DNA of 64,000 nt, taken from NCBI GenBank assembly GCA_014904845.1, contig MU119380.1, positions 51,393 through 115,392 of the forward strand, given 5' to 3'. The stretch is from Acephala macrosclerotiorum (Eukaryota > Ascomycota > Leotiomycetes > Helotiales > Mollisiaceae). Below the pieces are notes generated by a model, which did not search any database, was not told where the DNA came from, and was given only the letters and a program-made list of their open reading frames with translations. Position numbers and translations under genes: made by a program. Positions 21,797-33,309 of the stretch are shown piece by piece (position 1 is the stretch's first letter; each line of letters opens with the position of its first letter).

Positions 21797-23990
21797 TCAT
21801 TCCAACCCAGCTTGCTTGAGAAGGTTCGCTTTGCGAATCCAGATTCTGAAAGCCTTGCCCTTGAAATAGAAAATGAAAGTCGTCATGTAGACAGCGACGT
21901 TGACCGAAGCGATTGTCATGAAGACAACCACGAGACCATCTCTTGTGATCCAATCGTTAATGACCCACGTCCAGATCCACGCAATTGCAGACTTGAGGCA
22001 AGATATCGTGACCATGAGCTCACCGGAAAGCTGGTTTTATTAGCATGGAGCTGCAAGAGTAAAGATTATGCTCACCTCCTTGTGGCAATCCAGCGAGTAC
22101 GCCATGGCAAGTGTTGCTCCCATCTGAGCCCCGGCTGATAAAATGCCGAATCCAACGATAGGACCAGACCAATGTGTTTTGGCATTATAGGCCAATGAAG
22201 CAATTAAGGCTCCGAAGAATGTCAAGGCAATGGCAATCGCACAGGCAGGCAAGCGCATTTCGGGCTCACGAATCCTACCGGTTTGTTAGCACTGCAAAAA
22301 GACAATGTTTGAGTTTAGCGTTGTCTCAAGAGCCTGCACGCAAACTGGTGAAGTCCGTTTGCTCTCATGTCTCGGCTCTCAAGACAGCTCCGAGCTCCAA
22401 GAGCTCTCATACAAAAAAATAGCAAAATTGTATAGGAAAAAGCACGTACCCATGGTTTCTCTTCGTTGCCCAGTTTGCAATACGGTCTGCCAAAGGACCG
22501 CAGAGGTACGTTCCGACAAGACTCCCAATGAAAGGGGAAATGAAGATGAGACCTTGGTCTCCAGATTTGAACAAATATGGTCAACAGACATCGTTAGCTT
22601 GAAATTGTGACGGTAGTGAGAATTTTAGACTTACGGAGGTGCGAACAACTGTGCTACAGATGCGCCAAGAACAACATTCCAGCCCAAGCTCATGCCATAA
22701 ACCAAACTTGACCAAAGAACTGTAGGGTATATCATAAGGACGAAAGGACGAAGGAACGTCTTCCTCAGATTCACACTGTGATCGATCTGCGAGCAGAATG
22801 CTAAGCTCTTCCAGTAGGACTTCTTCGGAATCTCTGGAACCTGAGTAGTACTGAGCTCATTTGATGTCCGCTCAACCTGAGAGCATTCGCTCTTGGTATG
22901 GTCATTTTTCGGAACAGAATCCGATATGTCGTCTGGCTGTCCCGGAGGTAGTATTTGCGGTCGAGCACCTACGAACTTTGTCTCTGGCATGGAGAAGATC
23001 AGGGTGATCTGATTGATGAAGATCGAAATGGCAATGATAAAGAATGCCCAGCGCATACCAAGCGTCTGAATGATATATGCGCTCACAAGAGGCCCAATCT
23101 CATTGCCACCAAGAACACCGAGTCCGTAGACTGATATTTTCTCTCCTCTTTCATGCAGATAGAAGATATCGGTGACTGTGCTAGGGACAATCGCTTCGAT
23201 TGGCGCTTCAAAAAGACCCAAGAATGCTCTGCCCACGATGAACGGAGTATAAGTCGTTTCAGCAGCTATTGCTAGCCAAATACAGGCTACACCCATAAGC
23301 AAATTCGATGTTAGATAGACTGGTCGTCGTCCAAATTTGACCGCGAGTGGCCTAGAGTGGTCAGTAAACCCCAAGAACGAGCAAAGACTTAGTGTTTCCG
23401 TACATCCACAATAGATTTCCCTGAGAAACAATCAACGAAAGTCACCAACCAATATGCTTAAAGATTGAGAATCGTGCCTTGGACACGCTACGAGGAACCC
23501 TTTGACAAAGCATAACGGCTGAGCAAGGAGCTGAAGAATAGAAAAGAAGACTTACAATGCCTTGACAGATCAATGTCGCCCCGTTTGCATAAGTGAGATA
23601 CGTCAGAGATTTCCCGAAGAATGCTGATAGCTGTATCATTCCTCCGGCCATCATTGGGCCTGTTACTGCTCCGCTACGACCTCTCGTTAGCATACTGACA
23701 GTGAATCAAAGGTAGAGGACTAACTTGAAAGCATAAGCAACGCCATTCATCAAGACCACCCACTTCTTGGAAGTTGACCATCGAAGCGGATCATTCGGAT
23801 CTGTGAGAGACGGCTGGGGAACAAGGAGGATGTGACCATCGCCTGTTTTCGCATGTTGAAGTCTGTGAAGCCTTTCTTCCGTTACGCCAGATCCATCTTC
23901 GTCCATCAAGATCTCTGTTCCTGGTGCTGCGACGAACATCGATTCGATAGTGTTGTTGCCTGCTTCTATAGGATGAATTCGGTCAGACAT
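21797..23990 (-). CDS. MFS transporter, DHA1/Hol1-like, one abnormal splice site
   Basis: Exons (minus) are 23990-23725, 23673-23556, 23420-23404, 23351-22635, ~22590-22450, 22274-22076 and 22030-21797. The start is MSDRIHPIE. Family marks are DPNDPLRWSTSKKW at the N-terminus, then PLAVKFGRRPV after TM2, RAFLGLFEAPIE, the long central loop (~residues 235-290), IREPEMRLPA and a last helix pair. Twelve membrane segments are plausible, placing it in the plasma membrane as a proton-coupled drug or small-molecule porter. The 22634 intron has a good GTAAGT donor and a GCTAAC branch site. Homology places the exon junction at APP|Y, but no AG precedes it (sequence there: TTGACC before ATATTTG). Either splicing is non-canonical or the gene is damaged. 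Two TCCCCAC boxes lie ~170-200 bases upstream. Confidence 0.75.
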
Positions 23991-24302
23991 GGTGGGTAGA
24001 GGTGCTGTCTTGCCTAGCCTTATGGAACTGATAGAAGGAAGAACTTGTCGAGCGAGCTTTGCTTTGCCCAAACATGAGCGGAGTCGAGGATCAGGATATG
24101 TAGATCTCCAGCTCGGGGATTTTCAATGCCGATATTGTCAAGACATTGAGGTGTTCACTTCCCCACATCCCCCGCTTCAAACTTTCCCCACCCACCAATC
24201 CACAATACTGTCCTCGCATAACCTTCCATCGATTATCCTGGGCTGTAATGGGCAATGATGACTGGCCGTAGCGCCGAAATATATTGGGTCAACATCTTAA
24301 AG
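23991..24302. promoter_or_regulatory. MFS promoter with two TCCCCAC boxes
   Basis: CCCCAC cores at 24161-24166 (context ACTTCCCCACATCC) and 24186-24191 (CTTTCCCCACCCA), 171 and 196 bases before the MFS start. The contexts match the boxes of the two other structural genes of the cluster. Confidence 0.5.
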
Positions 24303-26580
24303 TCAAATATGGGATTGAATCCGATCATTGGCAATCGCAATCCACTTGCCTAGCAAAGCATCCATCTCATGCGAGACACCCCATCGGGATGAGATAGAGT
24401 TCAGAGTAATCTGAAGCGAATTGATTTCGTACATCAAATTCTTGGTTCTGGAATTCTGGGCTGTCTTTGCATAATTGCAGCCGAGAAAAGCCTGTATCGA
24501 TGAATCCGCTAGATTTTCTGACTCGTTCACATCCCAAGCATTTTCCCATGTGAAGTTTCTCGGCGCCGTGATCATCGAAACCCCGGCGATGCAGCGGGCG
24601 CTGTAAATAGTTGCTACAGCGAAAATTGCTGCAGGCAGATGAATACCGCTTGATCGACCGAGAGGCATCTTCTCAACAATTTCTTGTATCGCCAAAGAGT
24701 GCAGGACAGCACGCATGCCATCAGGACTCTGTGACCACGCTGCCAGATCAAGACCTCTTGGGACAGGTGCCTTGTTCGTCTCGTGAAGGTTCTGAGAGAT
24801 CCCATTCATCGCACATATCTTTCTACACAGAGCTGTAGATGGTGTGGCCAAGTCGAGAAATATAGTGTGCCATCTTATCAGTAATTCTAGTTGGTCGACT
24901 GTGAGTGCGTCAGACGTGCACAGGTATTGATTGTAGAATCTGACCATTGCTGTCGCGATATCCTTTTTTGTTGGAGTGCCGACAGCTGGTTGGCCTTCGG
25001 CTTCTAGAACGTCAGCCGCAAGAGATTGCAGACCCTCCAGAACGACGCGGAGAGTGAACATCGAGGATGTAACCTTGTGATTTCGGACGAGCGTCGATGC
25101 GAAAAGATGGAGAAATAATTCCCGGAAAGAACGAGGAGTCGAACGTTGCTTCTGCATTTCCCAAATCCATTCATCTGGTGTTGCGGCTTCGAAGGCTGCA
25201 TCCGATGCTGGTATGAGAAGTGGATTAGTTACATGTCGAGCACATGCTGCATATCCAGAAAATTGGGAAATGTGGCCATCCAGCATATAATGACCGAGGA
25301 CGCTTCTATTTTGGACTTCCTTGGCAGCCCATAATTTCCAGCACGCGGTTTTCTCCTCATGAGAAGCTTCCAAAGAAGGCACATTGAACGAAGCCTGGTT
25401 TATGTTGAACACTGGAAACATCGTTAGCAACTAAAACTCTCATAGTATGGAGGAAAACATCCACTTACTGCCACACTGTCTTGCCCAATAGAAGCCGAGC
25501 CCATGAAATGTTTGGCTCGTCATCCTCAGACTCTCGTTCTTGGACATCAACGCATAAGTCTGTCCAAGAACTGCTGTCAAGACGAGTTGAACGCCTTCGC
25601 AAGAATCTCGCGGACCTTTGGTTGCCATCAGGTGCTTCCAATTGGTGGCCACAGCGATATGAGCCAATCTCCATAATGCCTCGCCTTTGGGAACAGCATC
25701 CTTTGCTCCACAGAAGAGAGTGCCTAGAGCAATGATATTGAGTAACAGTGGGTGACTTGACTCTCGGACCGCGAACGTTGCCTTATGTAAGACAGGAAAC
25801 GAGGGTATGAATTTATCGAAAAAGACGTGCATGCAGGTATCCAGGAAGGAGGAGGTGATACCGGTGTTCTGTATCTCGGCTGTCAAATTCGAAGACAACA
25901 CAGAAATCAATTTGCTCATCTGCTGCATAGCTTGGTGTCCCTGACCATTGTGATGGCTATGATAAATCTCTGGAGGGGAAAGTGTAGAGCTGTTTGCGCT
26001 GCCAAAACTGGAAGGATCAAAATGTGTCACTGGCAGTGTAACAGGCCAACTGAAATCGGATGTCAGGAAGTCGAGCATGTCGTCCGTGTCGGTCCAGAAT
26101 GGCAGCGACATGTTGTCATGTTGATGAAACTGCTGGGCTTGCCCGATGAATGTGTCTCCTGGTAAATTGGAGCTGATTGCCGGGGTGGCAGGACTGAAAT
26201 TGCCCAGGACTATGTCGTTGACATTGTCGGGAACGTGGCCAGATTGGGCGATAGAGCCACGTTGATGAAGCTTCCTGTGTCTTGCGAGGACATCTTGCCT
26301 ACCGAAACCTTTCGAACATTCTGGACAGGAAAATGGTTTGTGCTTCGAATCTAAGAACGTCAGTCCTGCCTCGACCTCGAGAATAGCAGGGTTGGTCCAT
26401 ACGGCTTCTTTCGTGTCTCTGAATCGAAAGTCAGTATTTCCCCGGAAATATCAAAGCATATTGCCATACCGCCAGGTGCTCGGCTTTCGCGAATGCTCGT
26501 TGGCACGTGCTGCAGCGGAATTTCTTTCCACGTGACTCGGATTCTTGTTGAGCAGTAGAGCTACGACTACTGGCGCTCAT
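24303..26580 (-). CDS. C2H2 (two-finger) transcription factor with fungal_trans-type middle domain, 705 aa
   Basis: Exons (minus) are 26580-26470, 26418-26403, 26350-25469 and 25411-24303; phases close to 706 codons. The first finger is CSTCQRAFAKAEHLARHERSH, split by two short introns, one leaving a 16-base exon. The second is CPECSKGFGRQDVLARHRKLH. Helix positions -1,2,3,6 are K,E,H,R and R,D,V,R, an Adr1-like pair that predicts 5'-GTG-GGG-3'. Residues ~230-650 are a helical fungal-specific regulatory domain (DTCMHVFFDKFIPSFPVLHK, then ELFLHLFASTLVRNHKV). Such proteins are nuclear and often control the metabolic genes next to them. It is divergently placed from the FAD monooxygenase and lies 0.3 kb upstream of the MFS promoter. 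Its own upstream region has no GTGGGG box. Confidence 0.85.
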
Positions 26581-28048
26581 ATCCCGCCAGATTCGTACGA
26601 ATGACAATGTAAATCAGACTTTTAGATCTGGAAGTGAAGACTAGGGGGACATCCGATATCATAAAGCTTTAGCAAAGAATCAAGAGCGGGGAAGTTGTTC
26701 ATGAACAATGAAAATGTGCCGAAGAAACGTCTTAACGAGCCTATAAATTACCATGAATAGAGTAGCAAAGGTGAAACTAGCATGAAATATGTATTAAATG
26801 ATGCTTCTAGATGTTGATCCTAGTGAAATACACTTATGTTGAGGCTCTTGGGATGAAGAAGTGAAGTTTAGTCAAGACGAGGTTAGTGGATACGATGGTC
26901 CGTGCGCTGTGTCCGTGCTACAGCACTGAGACATTTGCATTTCAACACTCACTCACTTTTCTTAACCTCTTTACATAAAAGTGAAAGCTATCATTATGAT
27001 GTTAAGTATCTAGACACACAAATTAGCCCAATAACCCTCGAAGACCAGATTCGGCGGAAGCGTAACCCTCACAGCCGCAATCCACAAAATGCTCCAGCAC
27101 ATTCGGTTCGGGGCCCTACAAAAGCATGCTCCAGACTCTTATGCCAAAAAACAGGTGAGAGCACAGACAGCTGAGGATGCCTTCTAATTGGGCGCTCTCA
27201 CTTGCGACTGGGTCTGCCAAGGAATGGGCGCCGGGGGCTGCTCGGGTGAGCCGCAGCAAGCGTACTCTCATTTCCACAAAGGCTCTTTCTTCTTTGACTC
27301 AGGCTTCCAACGGTATATGTGCCTGCCTACTACTTGCTTGCACACATTGTGCGCATAAGGCCTTACCCAACCCGAACTTTTGATTTTAGAACGATCCCTT
27401 TACTCTCCTCTTTTAAACGTTGATATTTAAGAAAATAGACGTCCAAAGCAACTTTTTTTTCCCCAGAGACCCAAGTATTCCGAAAGACAAGGGCCCCTAC
27501 AAATGCTCGGAATCTCCTCGGGTGGCCTCAACCCTTGTTCTCAGCCCTTACAAGAGCATACGGAGGCTTATTTACCCCCTTTACGCAGTCTCAGAACCCT
27601 CGTGATGTGCTACAAGGGCTGGAAGTGGATATTTTCAAGCTTTATAGTTGGTTCCTCCAAAAAATTGCATAAAGTCTGGAGTGTTGCTTTCGTAGGAGCA
27701 GGAAGCTCTCCACATTTCTTCTCCACCTCGCCTCGATTTCCCCACATCCGCCTACAACGGTTGGACCCACCTAGAACTTTGTCAACGTGGGGAGTTTCTC
27801 AACCTGTGTTCTTTCTGGAGATTGCATGCACATTTTCCCCACCAATCTAGCTTCCATGATGGTTATCCTTGCCGTGCCGTCGGTGTTCAGAAGCCGAAAG
27901 GCTGCGGAGACCTAGAACTATGGTTCGATATACTCGACTAGCAAGGTACTTAACGTTGCTGGACCCTTCGAATCCATTGCTATTCTGCTAGCATTTTTAA
28001 GAGAATATGGGGGTTTGAGAGGCAGGAAATCGCTCGGATATTGCTGAA
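26581..28048. other. 1.5-kb divergent promoter region
   Basis: Shared upstream region of the C2H2 regulator (minus) and the FAD monooxygenase (plus). ORFs in it are short and unconvincing. The only structure I can support is the set of three TCCCCAC/GTGGGGA boxes at 27740-27842. Confidence 0.55.
27740..27842 (+). promoter_or_regulatory. Three GTGGGG/CCCCAC boxes of the FAD monooxygenase
   Basis: Cores are at 27740-27745 (ATTTCCCCACATCC), 27787-27792 (AACGTGGGGAGTTT, opposite orientation) and 27837-27842 (TTTTCCCCACCAA). They lie 207-309 bases before the ATG at 28049 and are spaced 47 and 50 bases. This is the same positional window as in the DAPG-hydrolase and MFS promoters. Confidence 0.5.
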
Positions 28049-30163
28049 ATGGCTCCCCATTCCGACCACGAACCGGACGTTTTTGCGATCGAAACATCAC
28101 AAAATGTCGAAGTTCCAGTTCTGGTAGTTGGCGGAGGACCGACTGGATTACTTCTCGCACATATGCTGTCACGACTTGGAGGTTTGTGCGATCGGTCAAG
28201 TCCCGGAACGTATACTTACGATCAGCAGTCAAATCTCTGATCATCGAGCGATATCCAACACGCCTAGCTGCACCGAAAGCCCATGCGCTCTCGCCTCGGA
28301 CATTGGAAATATGTCGGCAATTTGACCTGGATGTGAACGAAATCAGAAGAATGGGAACGAACAGAGACGATGCTTACTGGGTCAATTTTGTCACCAGCTT
28401 GACTGGAAGGTACGTGGGAAGCTTGCCATATGAAAGAATGGATGCAGAAGTACTGGAGGACACCCCAACAGTAAGCTCTGAATGGTTTGACTGGCAAAGC
28501 TCAAACTTGAGGCTGATAAATCGCGGTCTATAGATGATCCATAATATTCCCCAACCAACATTCGAGCAATTTGTTGCTGCTCGTCTGAAGCGAGATGGAG
28601 AAGTTGAGATTCGTAAGAATCACTCATACGTGAGCTGCGAGCAGGTAAGGAATTCACTAAGCCGTGACAGTTCATAAGCTAACAAACATTGAAGAGTGGA
28701 GACGAAGTCTGCACCAAAGTAGAAGATCGGGGTATTGGCAAGACTTATGAGATCCGCTCGCGGCACGTAATCGCATGTGACGGAGCCAAAAGCAAAGTGA
28801 GAGAGACATTGGGTATTGATTGTGAAGGAGAATCATCGTGTAATGCCCCAGGACTACTAAAATATTCTGTCTGCTGACGTGCTATCAGACGAAACTATGA
28901 TGACGATCCACTTCAACGCAGACCTTCGCTCTGTGGTCGGAGAACAGGTGGGAATGCTTCATTGGGTCATAGATCCTGAAGTCTCAGGCTTCATTATCGG
29001 CTATGATTTGGACGGTAATCAGGTCCTCATCTGCAATTTCGATGTGAGCAAAGAGTCTCCACCTCCTCATTCAGCATGCTAACATGACAAAGTCTGAGAA
29101 ACATCCGGTGAAGAGCTGGAACGAGCAACATGCACACAAAGTTGTGACAGCCGCCATTGGAAAGTCCATCCCTTTCGACATCCTCAGCTGGCGACCCTGG
29201 ATCCTCAGTAGAAAGGTCGCCGAGAGCTACTCTCAAGGCAACATATTCTTGTGACATCATCTTCACCTTCATAGCAGACACTTGACTGACCATCGCAGAG
29301 CCGGAGATGCTGCCCACGCTTTCCCTCCAACCGGGGGACTAGGTCTCAACACCGGCCTAGCCGACGTCCACAACCTAGCCTACAAACTCGCCCTTCTCCA
29401 CCACAACAATGCCAAAACCCCTCTCCTCTCAACCTACCAATCTGACCGCCGCCAAGTAGCTCTTGTCTCCGCCCAACAAAGCGTCAAAAATGGACAACAG
29501 ATCTTCGGGCTCCTCAAGACACTCGGCACTACCGATCCAGACATCGAAATAGCAAAGAAGAATCTATATCAAAGGATCACGGACCCCACAGACCGTCTTG
29601 AAGTACTGAAAGGAATCGAAGGGCAACGAGAACATTTCGATAACTTGGGACTGCATATCGGGTACGTGTATGGCGATACCGAGATCCCAGCAAGCGCGTC
29701 TCTGTATGTGCCTTCGTATCGAGCCGGTGCTAGACTTCCTCACGCTTGGCTTCTACATGCTCCGACTGGTCCGCACTTGCCGAAATTGCCACCGATCGAT
29801 AATTCGTTTGTCTCCGAGCTATCTGCGTCTGCATTGAAACAGAAGCGATACTCGACGCTCGACCTTTGTGCTTTCGATGCGTTCACGCTAATCTTTTCTT
29901 CGGCATTCGCTTCGCATTGGGAGGAGACACTTGCTCAGCTTCGGTCAAGTCTCCCACCATCGATGAAGATCAATTCTGCTGTTCTGGGAAAAGATTTCGA
30001 ACTCGTACCCGGAGCGAGGAAGAACGAGTGGGTGATGGGTTTGCAGCTCAATCATGGCGCTGCGGTGTTGGTGAGGCCGGATCAGCATATTTTGAATTGC
30101 TATGGCAAGGAGACGATTGTTGAAGAGGTAGTTAAGGGATTGAAGGGCCACTTGGGACTTTAA
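28049..30163 (+). CDS. FAD-dependent aromatic hydroxylase (phenol 2-monooxygenase type), 602 aa
   Basis: Seven exons: 28049-28181, 28229-28470, 28534-28644, 28695-28839, 28889-29043, 29093-29250 and 29299-30163. All introns are 47-63 bases, GT-AG, and phases sum to 603 codons. Residues ~24-45 are the Rossmann GxGxxG (VLVVGGGPTGLLLAHML). The DG motif is VIACDGAKSKVRETLGI. The substrate-domain strand is ETMMTIHFNADLR, and the second FAD motif is LAGDAAHAFPPTGGLGLN. The C-terminal ~180 residues form the thioredoxin-like domain typical of phenol hydroxylases. The enzyme should insert one oxygen ortho to a phenolic OH using NAD(P)H and O2, in cytosol or peroxisome. Beside a DAPG-hydrolase-like gene it may act on the deacylated ring or on another plant or microbial phenol. 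I see no damage. Confidence 0.9.
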
Positions 30164-30450
30164 AATGTCGGTAGGGAGAACGTCTGAAGTGGCCTTGGTT
30201 TCCGAAATCTCCTAGGGAGCGAGGGACATTGGATAGGGATGGATCTATTCTTGCATTGTAAATTTCGATTTATAGCGTAGAGAGATAGACAACTGCTAGA
30301 ACGCTACCTGATGTAATACTGCACAGCCTGAAGGGCAAGCTACACGATACTAGCAACCTAACAATGCATTTCCTTCGCTTATAACAAGCTCAAAGTCCTT
30401 CCCCACGAGGGTCATTGACATCAATCTCGAAACTGACCGTGCCGCCCGCT

Positions 30451-31020
30451 TCAATTCTGCTTCGCCAACTTTTGTTGTATCTGGAGGACATATTCGCGCT
30501 TCTCTTCGATTACCGCGTCGACGTTCGCCCCACGTTGTAAGAGATACTCGATTGTGTCGTCCTGTTCCCCTTCCACCGCGAGATCAAGAGGTGTTCCCTA
30601 GCAAAATCTTTCAATATTGATCATCACGTCGGATCCATCATCAAGTAGAACTTCCATAACCTCATTGTGACCGAACCGTGAAGCTTCGTGCAATGCCTAT
30701 CCGTGCCCGTCCTTTGCTGCTCCTTTTTGCAACAAAACCTTGACAATAACTTGGAGCATTCCATTCCTCGCTGTCGTCTCTAGAGGGGGATTGGCAAATA
30801 TACAGGAGAAGCTGGTGGGTGAGTTGACAAAGTCCGTTCCCAGATTAATGAGCTCCTCCACAACAGCCAAAACCTCCAATTCGGCAGCAAAGTTGAGCGT
30901 TATTCTTGCCCTCCTATGCGACTGGTTGCCCGTATCCCTCCACAAACGGCCGACTAATCCAAAGTGACTTCCTCGGAGTGCTCCTTTGATAGCACGCTCG
31001 ATATAGTCTTCTCTGTCCAT
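30451..31020 (-). pseudogene. Degenerate ankyrin-repeat copy
   Basis: From 31020 the frame reads IERAIKGALRGSHFGLVGRLW, matching the intact neighbour's QGAIKGGHYNLVRSLWEDTG. Ankyrin units follow (ALHEASRFGHNEVMEVLLDDG; GTPLDLAVEGEQDDTIEYLLQRG). In-frame TAG stops interrupt it after KDGHG and after NIERFC. It ends at 30451. Upstream of 31020 only frameshifted debris is seen. It is the same strand and order as the 31923-33245 gene, so it is a decayed tandem or segmental copy. Confidence 0.75.
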
Positions 31021-31922
31021 CTTTTGCGGCTTTGGGTCATTATCAATGCTGGCCGCTGAAGCTTATCGATGTCCCGAGGCTCAGGCTTGGCGGACTTCGA
31101 CTTCAAGTACAAGTCGATCGATCGATCGATGCACCAGGAGACTCAGGAACATTGTCCGGTCGCTATCGGCATGAGTTTCACCTAAGCGTATTTGACGAAA
31201 AACGGTCGCGTCTTCAGCATCATATGGGCATCTCGGCGTTTCTCGTCACCTTCGATAAGATTCTTCATAATTACTCGATCGAAAACCTCTAATCTGAGAA
31301 ATCAGCAAATCAATCTCCAAAAAAAAAAAAAAGGCAGGGACATTGGAATCTCACTATTGACTACTTAACTTTAACGCTTTGCGTAGTCTAATCATCCTAA
31401 TCGCTTCGATCATTACCACCTTGACTAGCTCGACTAGCAATTTATCAACTCCATGACTCGGAATGTCCCTGCGAGGCTGGTACTTTGGGATTTTGAAGAA
31501 TTGTAGTGCGGGCTGTCGAGGTTGTTGATGTAAGGAGAAGGAGAAAGAAAGTTTGGGGTCGAAGTTGGTGAAGCTAGCGAGGTCGTCAACAAGAAGGGAA
31601 GGAACACTCCCTCACTCACATGCTAACACAGCGCCAGTTTTTCCTGCCACATGTGAACCTAAAATGGACAGAAGATTGCTCACCGATACCATCAATACCT
31701 GAAAATTGAGGAATTATCAGATGCTGTTCACCAATTTCCAAGTACACATATTCAATATGAGGACAACACATGAAATGAGTATAAGTGCTCCCAAAGTCTC
31801 AGATGTCTTTCAAAGTCTCTGAAGTCGTCACCCATAAATATCTCTCCTGACTCCCATGCTCTCAGCATCCCAACATGATCGAAATACTCAAAAGCCTTTC
31901 CATTTCAGCTGAAGCTCACTCA
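31021..31922. other. Spacer between ankyrin copies
   Basis: No coding frame is supported. A short GATC run (TCGATCGATCGATCGATG) lies near 31115-31132 and a poly-A tract of 14 near 31319. Confidence 0.5.
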
Positions 31923-33245
31923 CTAATCCCTCGAAATGCTATTAAAAACCTCAACACTTTTATTATCAACAACCCCAAACTCACCCAGAACACTCACCAA
32001 CCCCACCAACCCCGCCTTCTCCGCCTTCCTCAAAATCTTCAACCTTTGCGTCTTCGTCTGAAACCTCGCCCCCCTCCTCAAAAGCACCTCCACTGTCCCC
32101 CCACACCCCTCCCTCAGCATTCTCGACGCACACCTCAACGGCGTAGAGGGCCTCAACGATTCCTCCTTCCCCCTCGCATTAACATCCGCTCCATCATCCA
32201 ACAACAATTTCACTATCTCCGTCCTCCCGTATCGGGCTGCGTAATGAAGTGCATTTCGTTGCTTGGTTCCATTTCCACCTGCGCCTTTCTCTAGTAAGAA
32301 TTCGACGATTTTGTAACGGCCTTTTATGGAAGCGATTTCAAGCGGGAGTTTGGAAAGACGAGTATAACCTTCTGAACCTTCGATGAAAGGCGTTCCTGCT
32401 TCGATGAGTTCTTGCACGATGGTTAAAGATCCGCTTCGAGCTGCGTATTCAAGCGTTCTCCGTTTCCAGACCTCAATATCCTCTCCTGTATCCTCCCAAA
32501 GTGAGCGCACTAGATTGTAATGTCCTCCTTTGATTGCTCCTTGAATGGCATACGATCGGTTCCCCCATAGCGCTTCTCGAATACAAGGTCGTTCTGGTGT
32601 CGGGTTTAGGATCAACTGGAGCACAGATGCGTGGTCTGATAGTCCTGCTGCAAAAGCCTGCTCGCGATGCCATGTTTCCTCATTGGCTTTGAAACCGTGA
32701 GTAGTCTTGACCCTCGAGGGTGTGTTGCCGAGGAGATAATCGATGGCTTCAACGGCACCGCTTCTTGCTGCTGCTATGCTTGGGTCGCCGATATACACGC
32801 TTGTATAGGTTATCGTCGCGCCTTTCCCCACGAGCTTCAGAATGCTAGAGACGTCGTTCAAAGACGCTGCTAAGGCCATGGCGCCGTGTAGGATCTCTGC
32901 TTCCAGATTTGCTTCGTCGAGATGTTCTCGTTCTAACATCTGACGCACCTTCTGACCGCTCAACTGATGGGCTTCTAGCTCCCCTGGTATTACTTCCCAG
33001 TTATCAGCAACCGATTCAATCAAGTTCGTTCTCAGAAATTCCCTCTTTGATTCATCGATAGAAAACTGAACGGAAAACAACATATCGATCGACTTTTGAA
33101 TCAGGCCATTCAAGAACTTCGTCTTCGAGACATCTGAATTAAGCTTCCTATCCAGATAATTGATGAAGAAAGGACGTCTCCCATGGAGAGAAGCACGCGC
33201 GTAGGAAGGGATCATTGGAATCGGGCGATTCAAGAGAGCGTTCAT
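31923..33245 (-). CDS. Ankyrin-repeat protein, 440 aa
   Basis: The first ATG in the long frame is at 33245 (MNALLNRPIPMIPSYARAS). Residues ~1-150 are a helical head domain. About six ankyrin repeats follow, e.g. RTLEYAARSGSLTIVQELIEAG, LEIASIKGRYKIVEFLLEKGA and ALHYAARYGRTEIVKLLLDDGADVNARG. The C-terminus is basic and ends NSISRD. Such proteins mediate protein-protein contacts; no catalytic domain is seen. The head is normally preceded by an exon starting MELLELPAELLKQV, which is still present upstream (33432-33310) and joins through a 44-base intron (33309-33266) to LFDELIMNAL. That exon now has a 20-base frame-disrupting insertion. So the protein may be N-terminally truncated or the gene may be failing. 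Confidence 0.65.
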   Translation of the reverse strand: MNALLNRPIPMIPSYARASLHGRRPFFINYLDRKLNSDVSKTKFLNGLIQKSIDMLFSVQFSIDESKREFLRTNLIESVADNWEVIPGELEAHQLSGQKVRQMLEREHLDEANLEAEILHGAMALAASLNDVSSILKLVGKGATITYTSVYIGDPSIAAARSGAVEAIDYLLGNTPSRVKTTHGFKANEETWHREQAFAAGLSDHASVLQLILNPTPERPCIREALWGNRSYAIQGAIKGGHYNLVRSLWEDTGEDIEVWKRRTLEYAARSGSLTIVQELIEAGTPFIEGSEGYTRLSKLPLEIASIKGRYKIVEFLLEKGAGGNGTKQRNALHYAARYGRTEIVKLLLDDGADVNARGKEESLRPSTPLRCASRMLREGCGGTVEVLLRRGARFQTKTQRLKILRKAEKAGLVGLVSVLGEFGVVDNKSVEVFNSISRD

Positions 33246-33309
33246 GATCAACTCATCGAAGAGCGCTAGATTTTGTCAGAAGGTCTACCAAAAGCGGGAT
33301 AAGACTTAC

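Noticed and set aside
28800..28900. Possible frameshift in the FAD monooxygenase near EGESS/ETMM
   Set aside because: Using the GTAATG donor at 28840 with the acceptor at 28888 gives GESSYETMMTIHF in frame, so the gene is intact.
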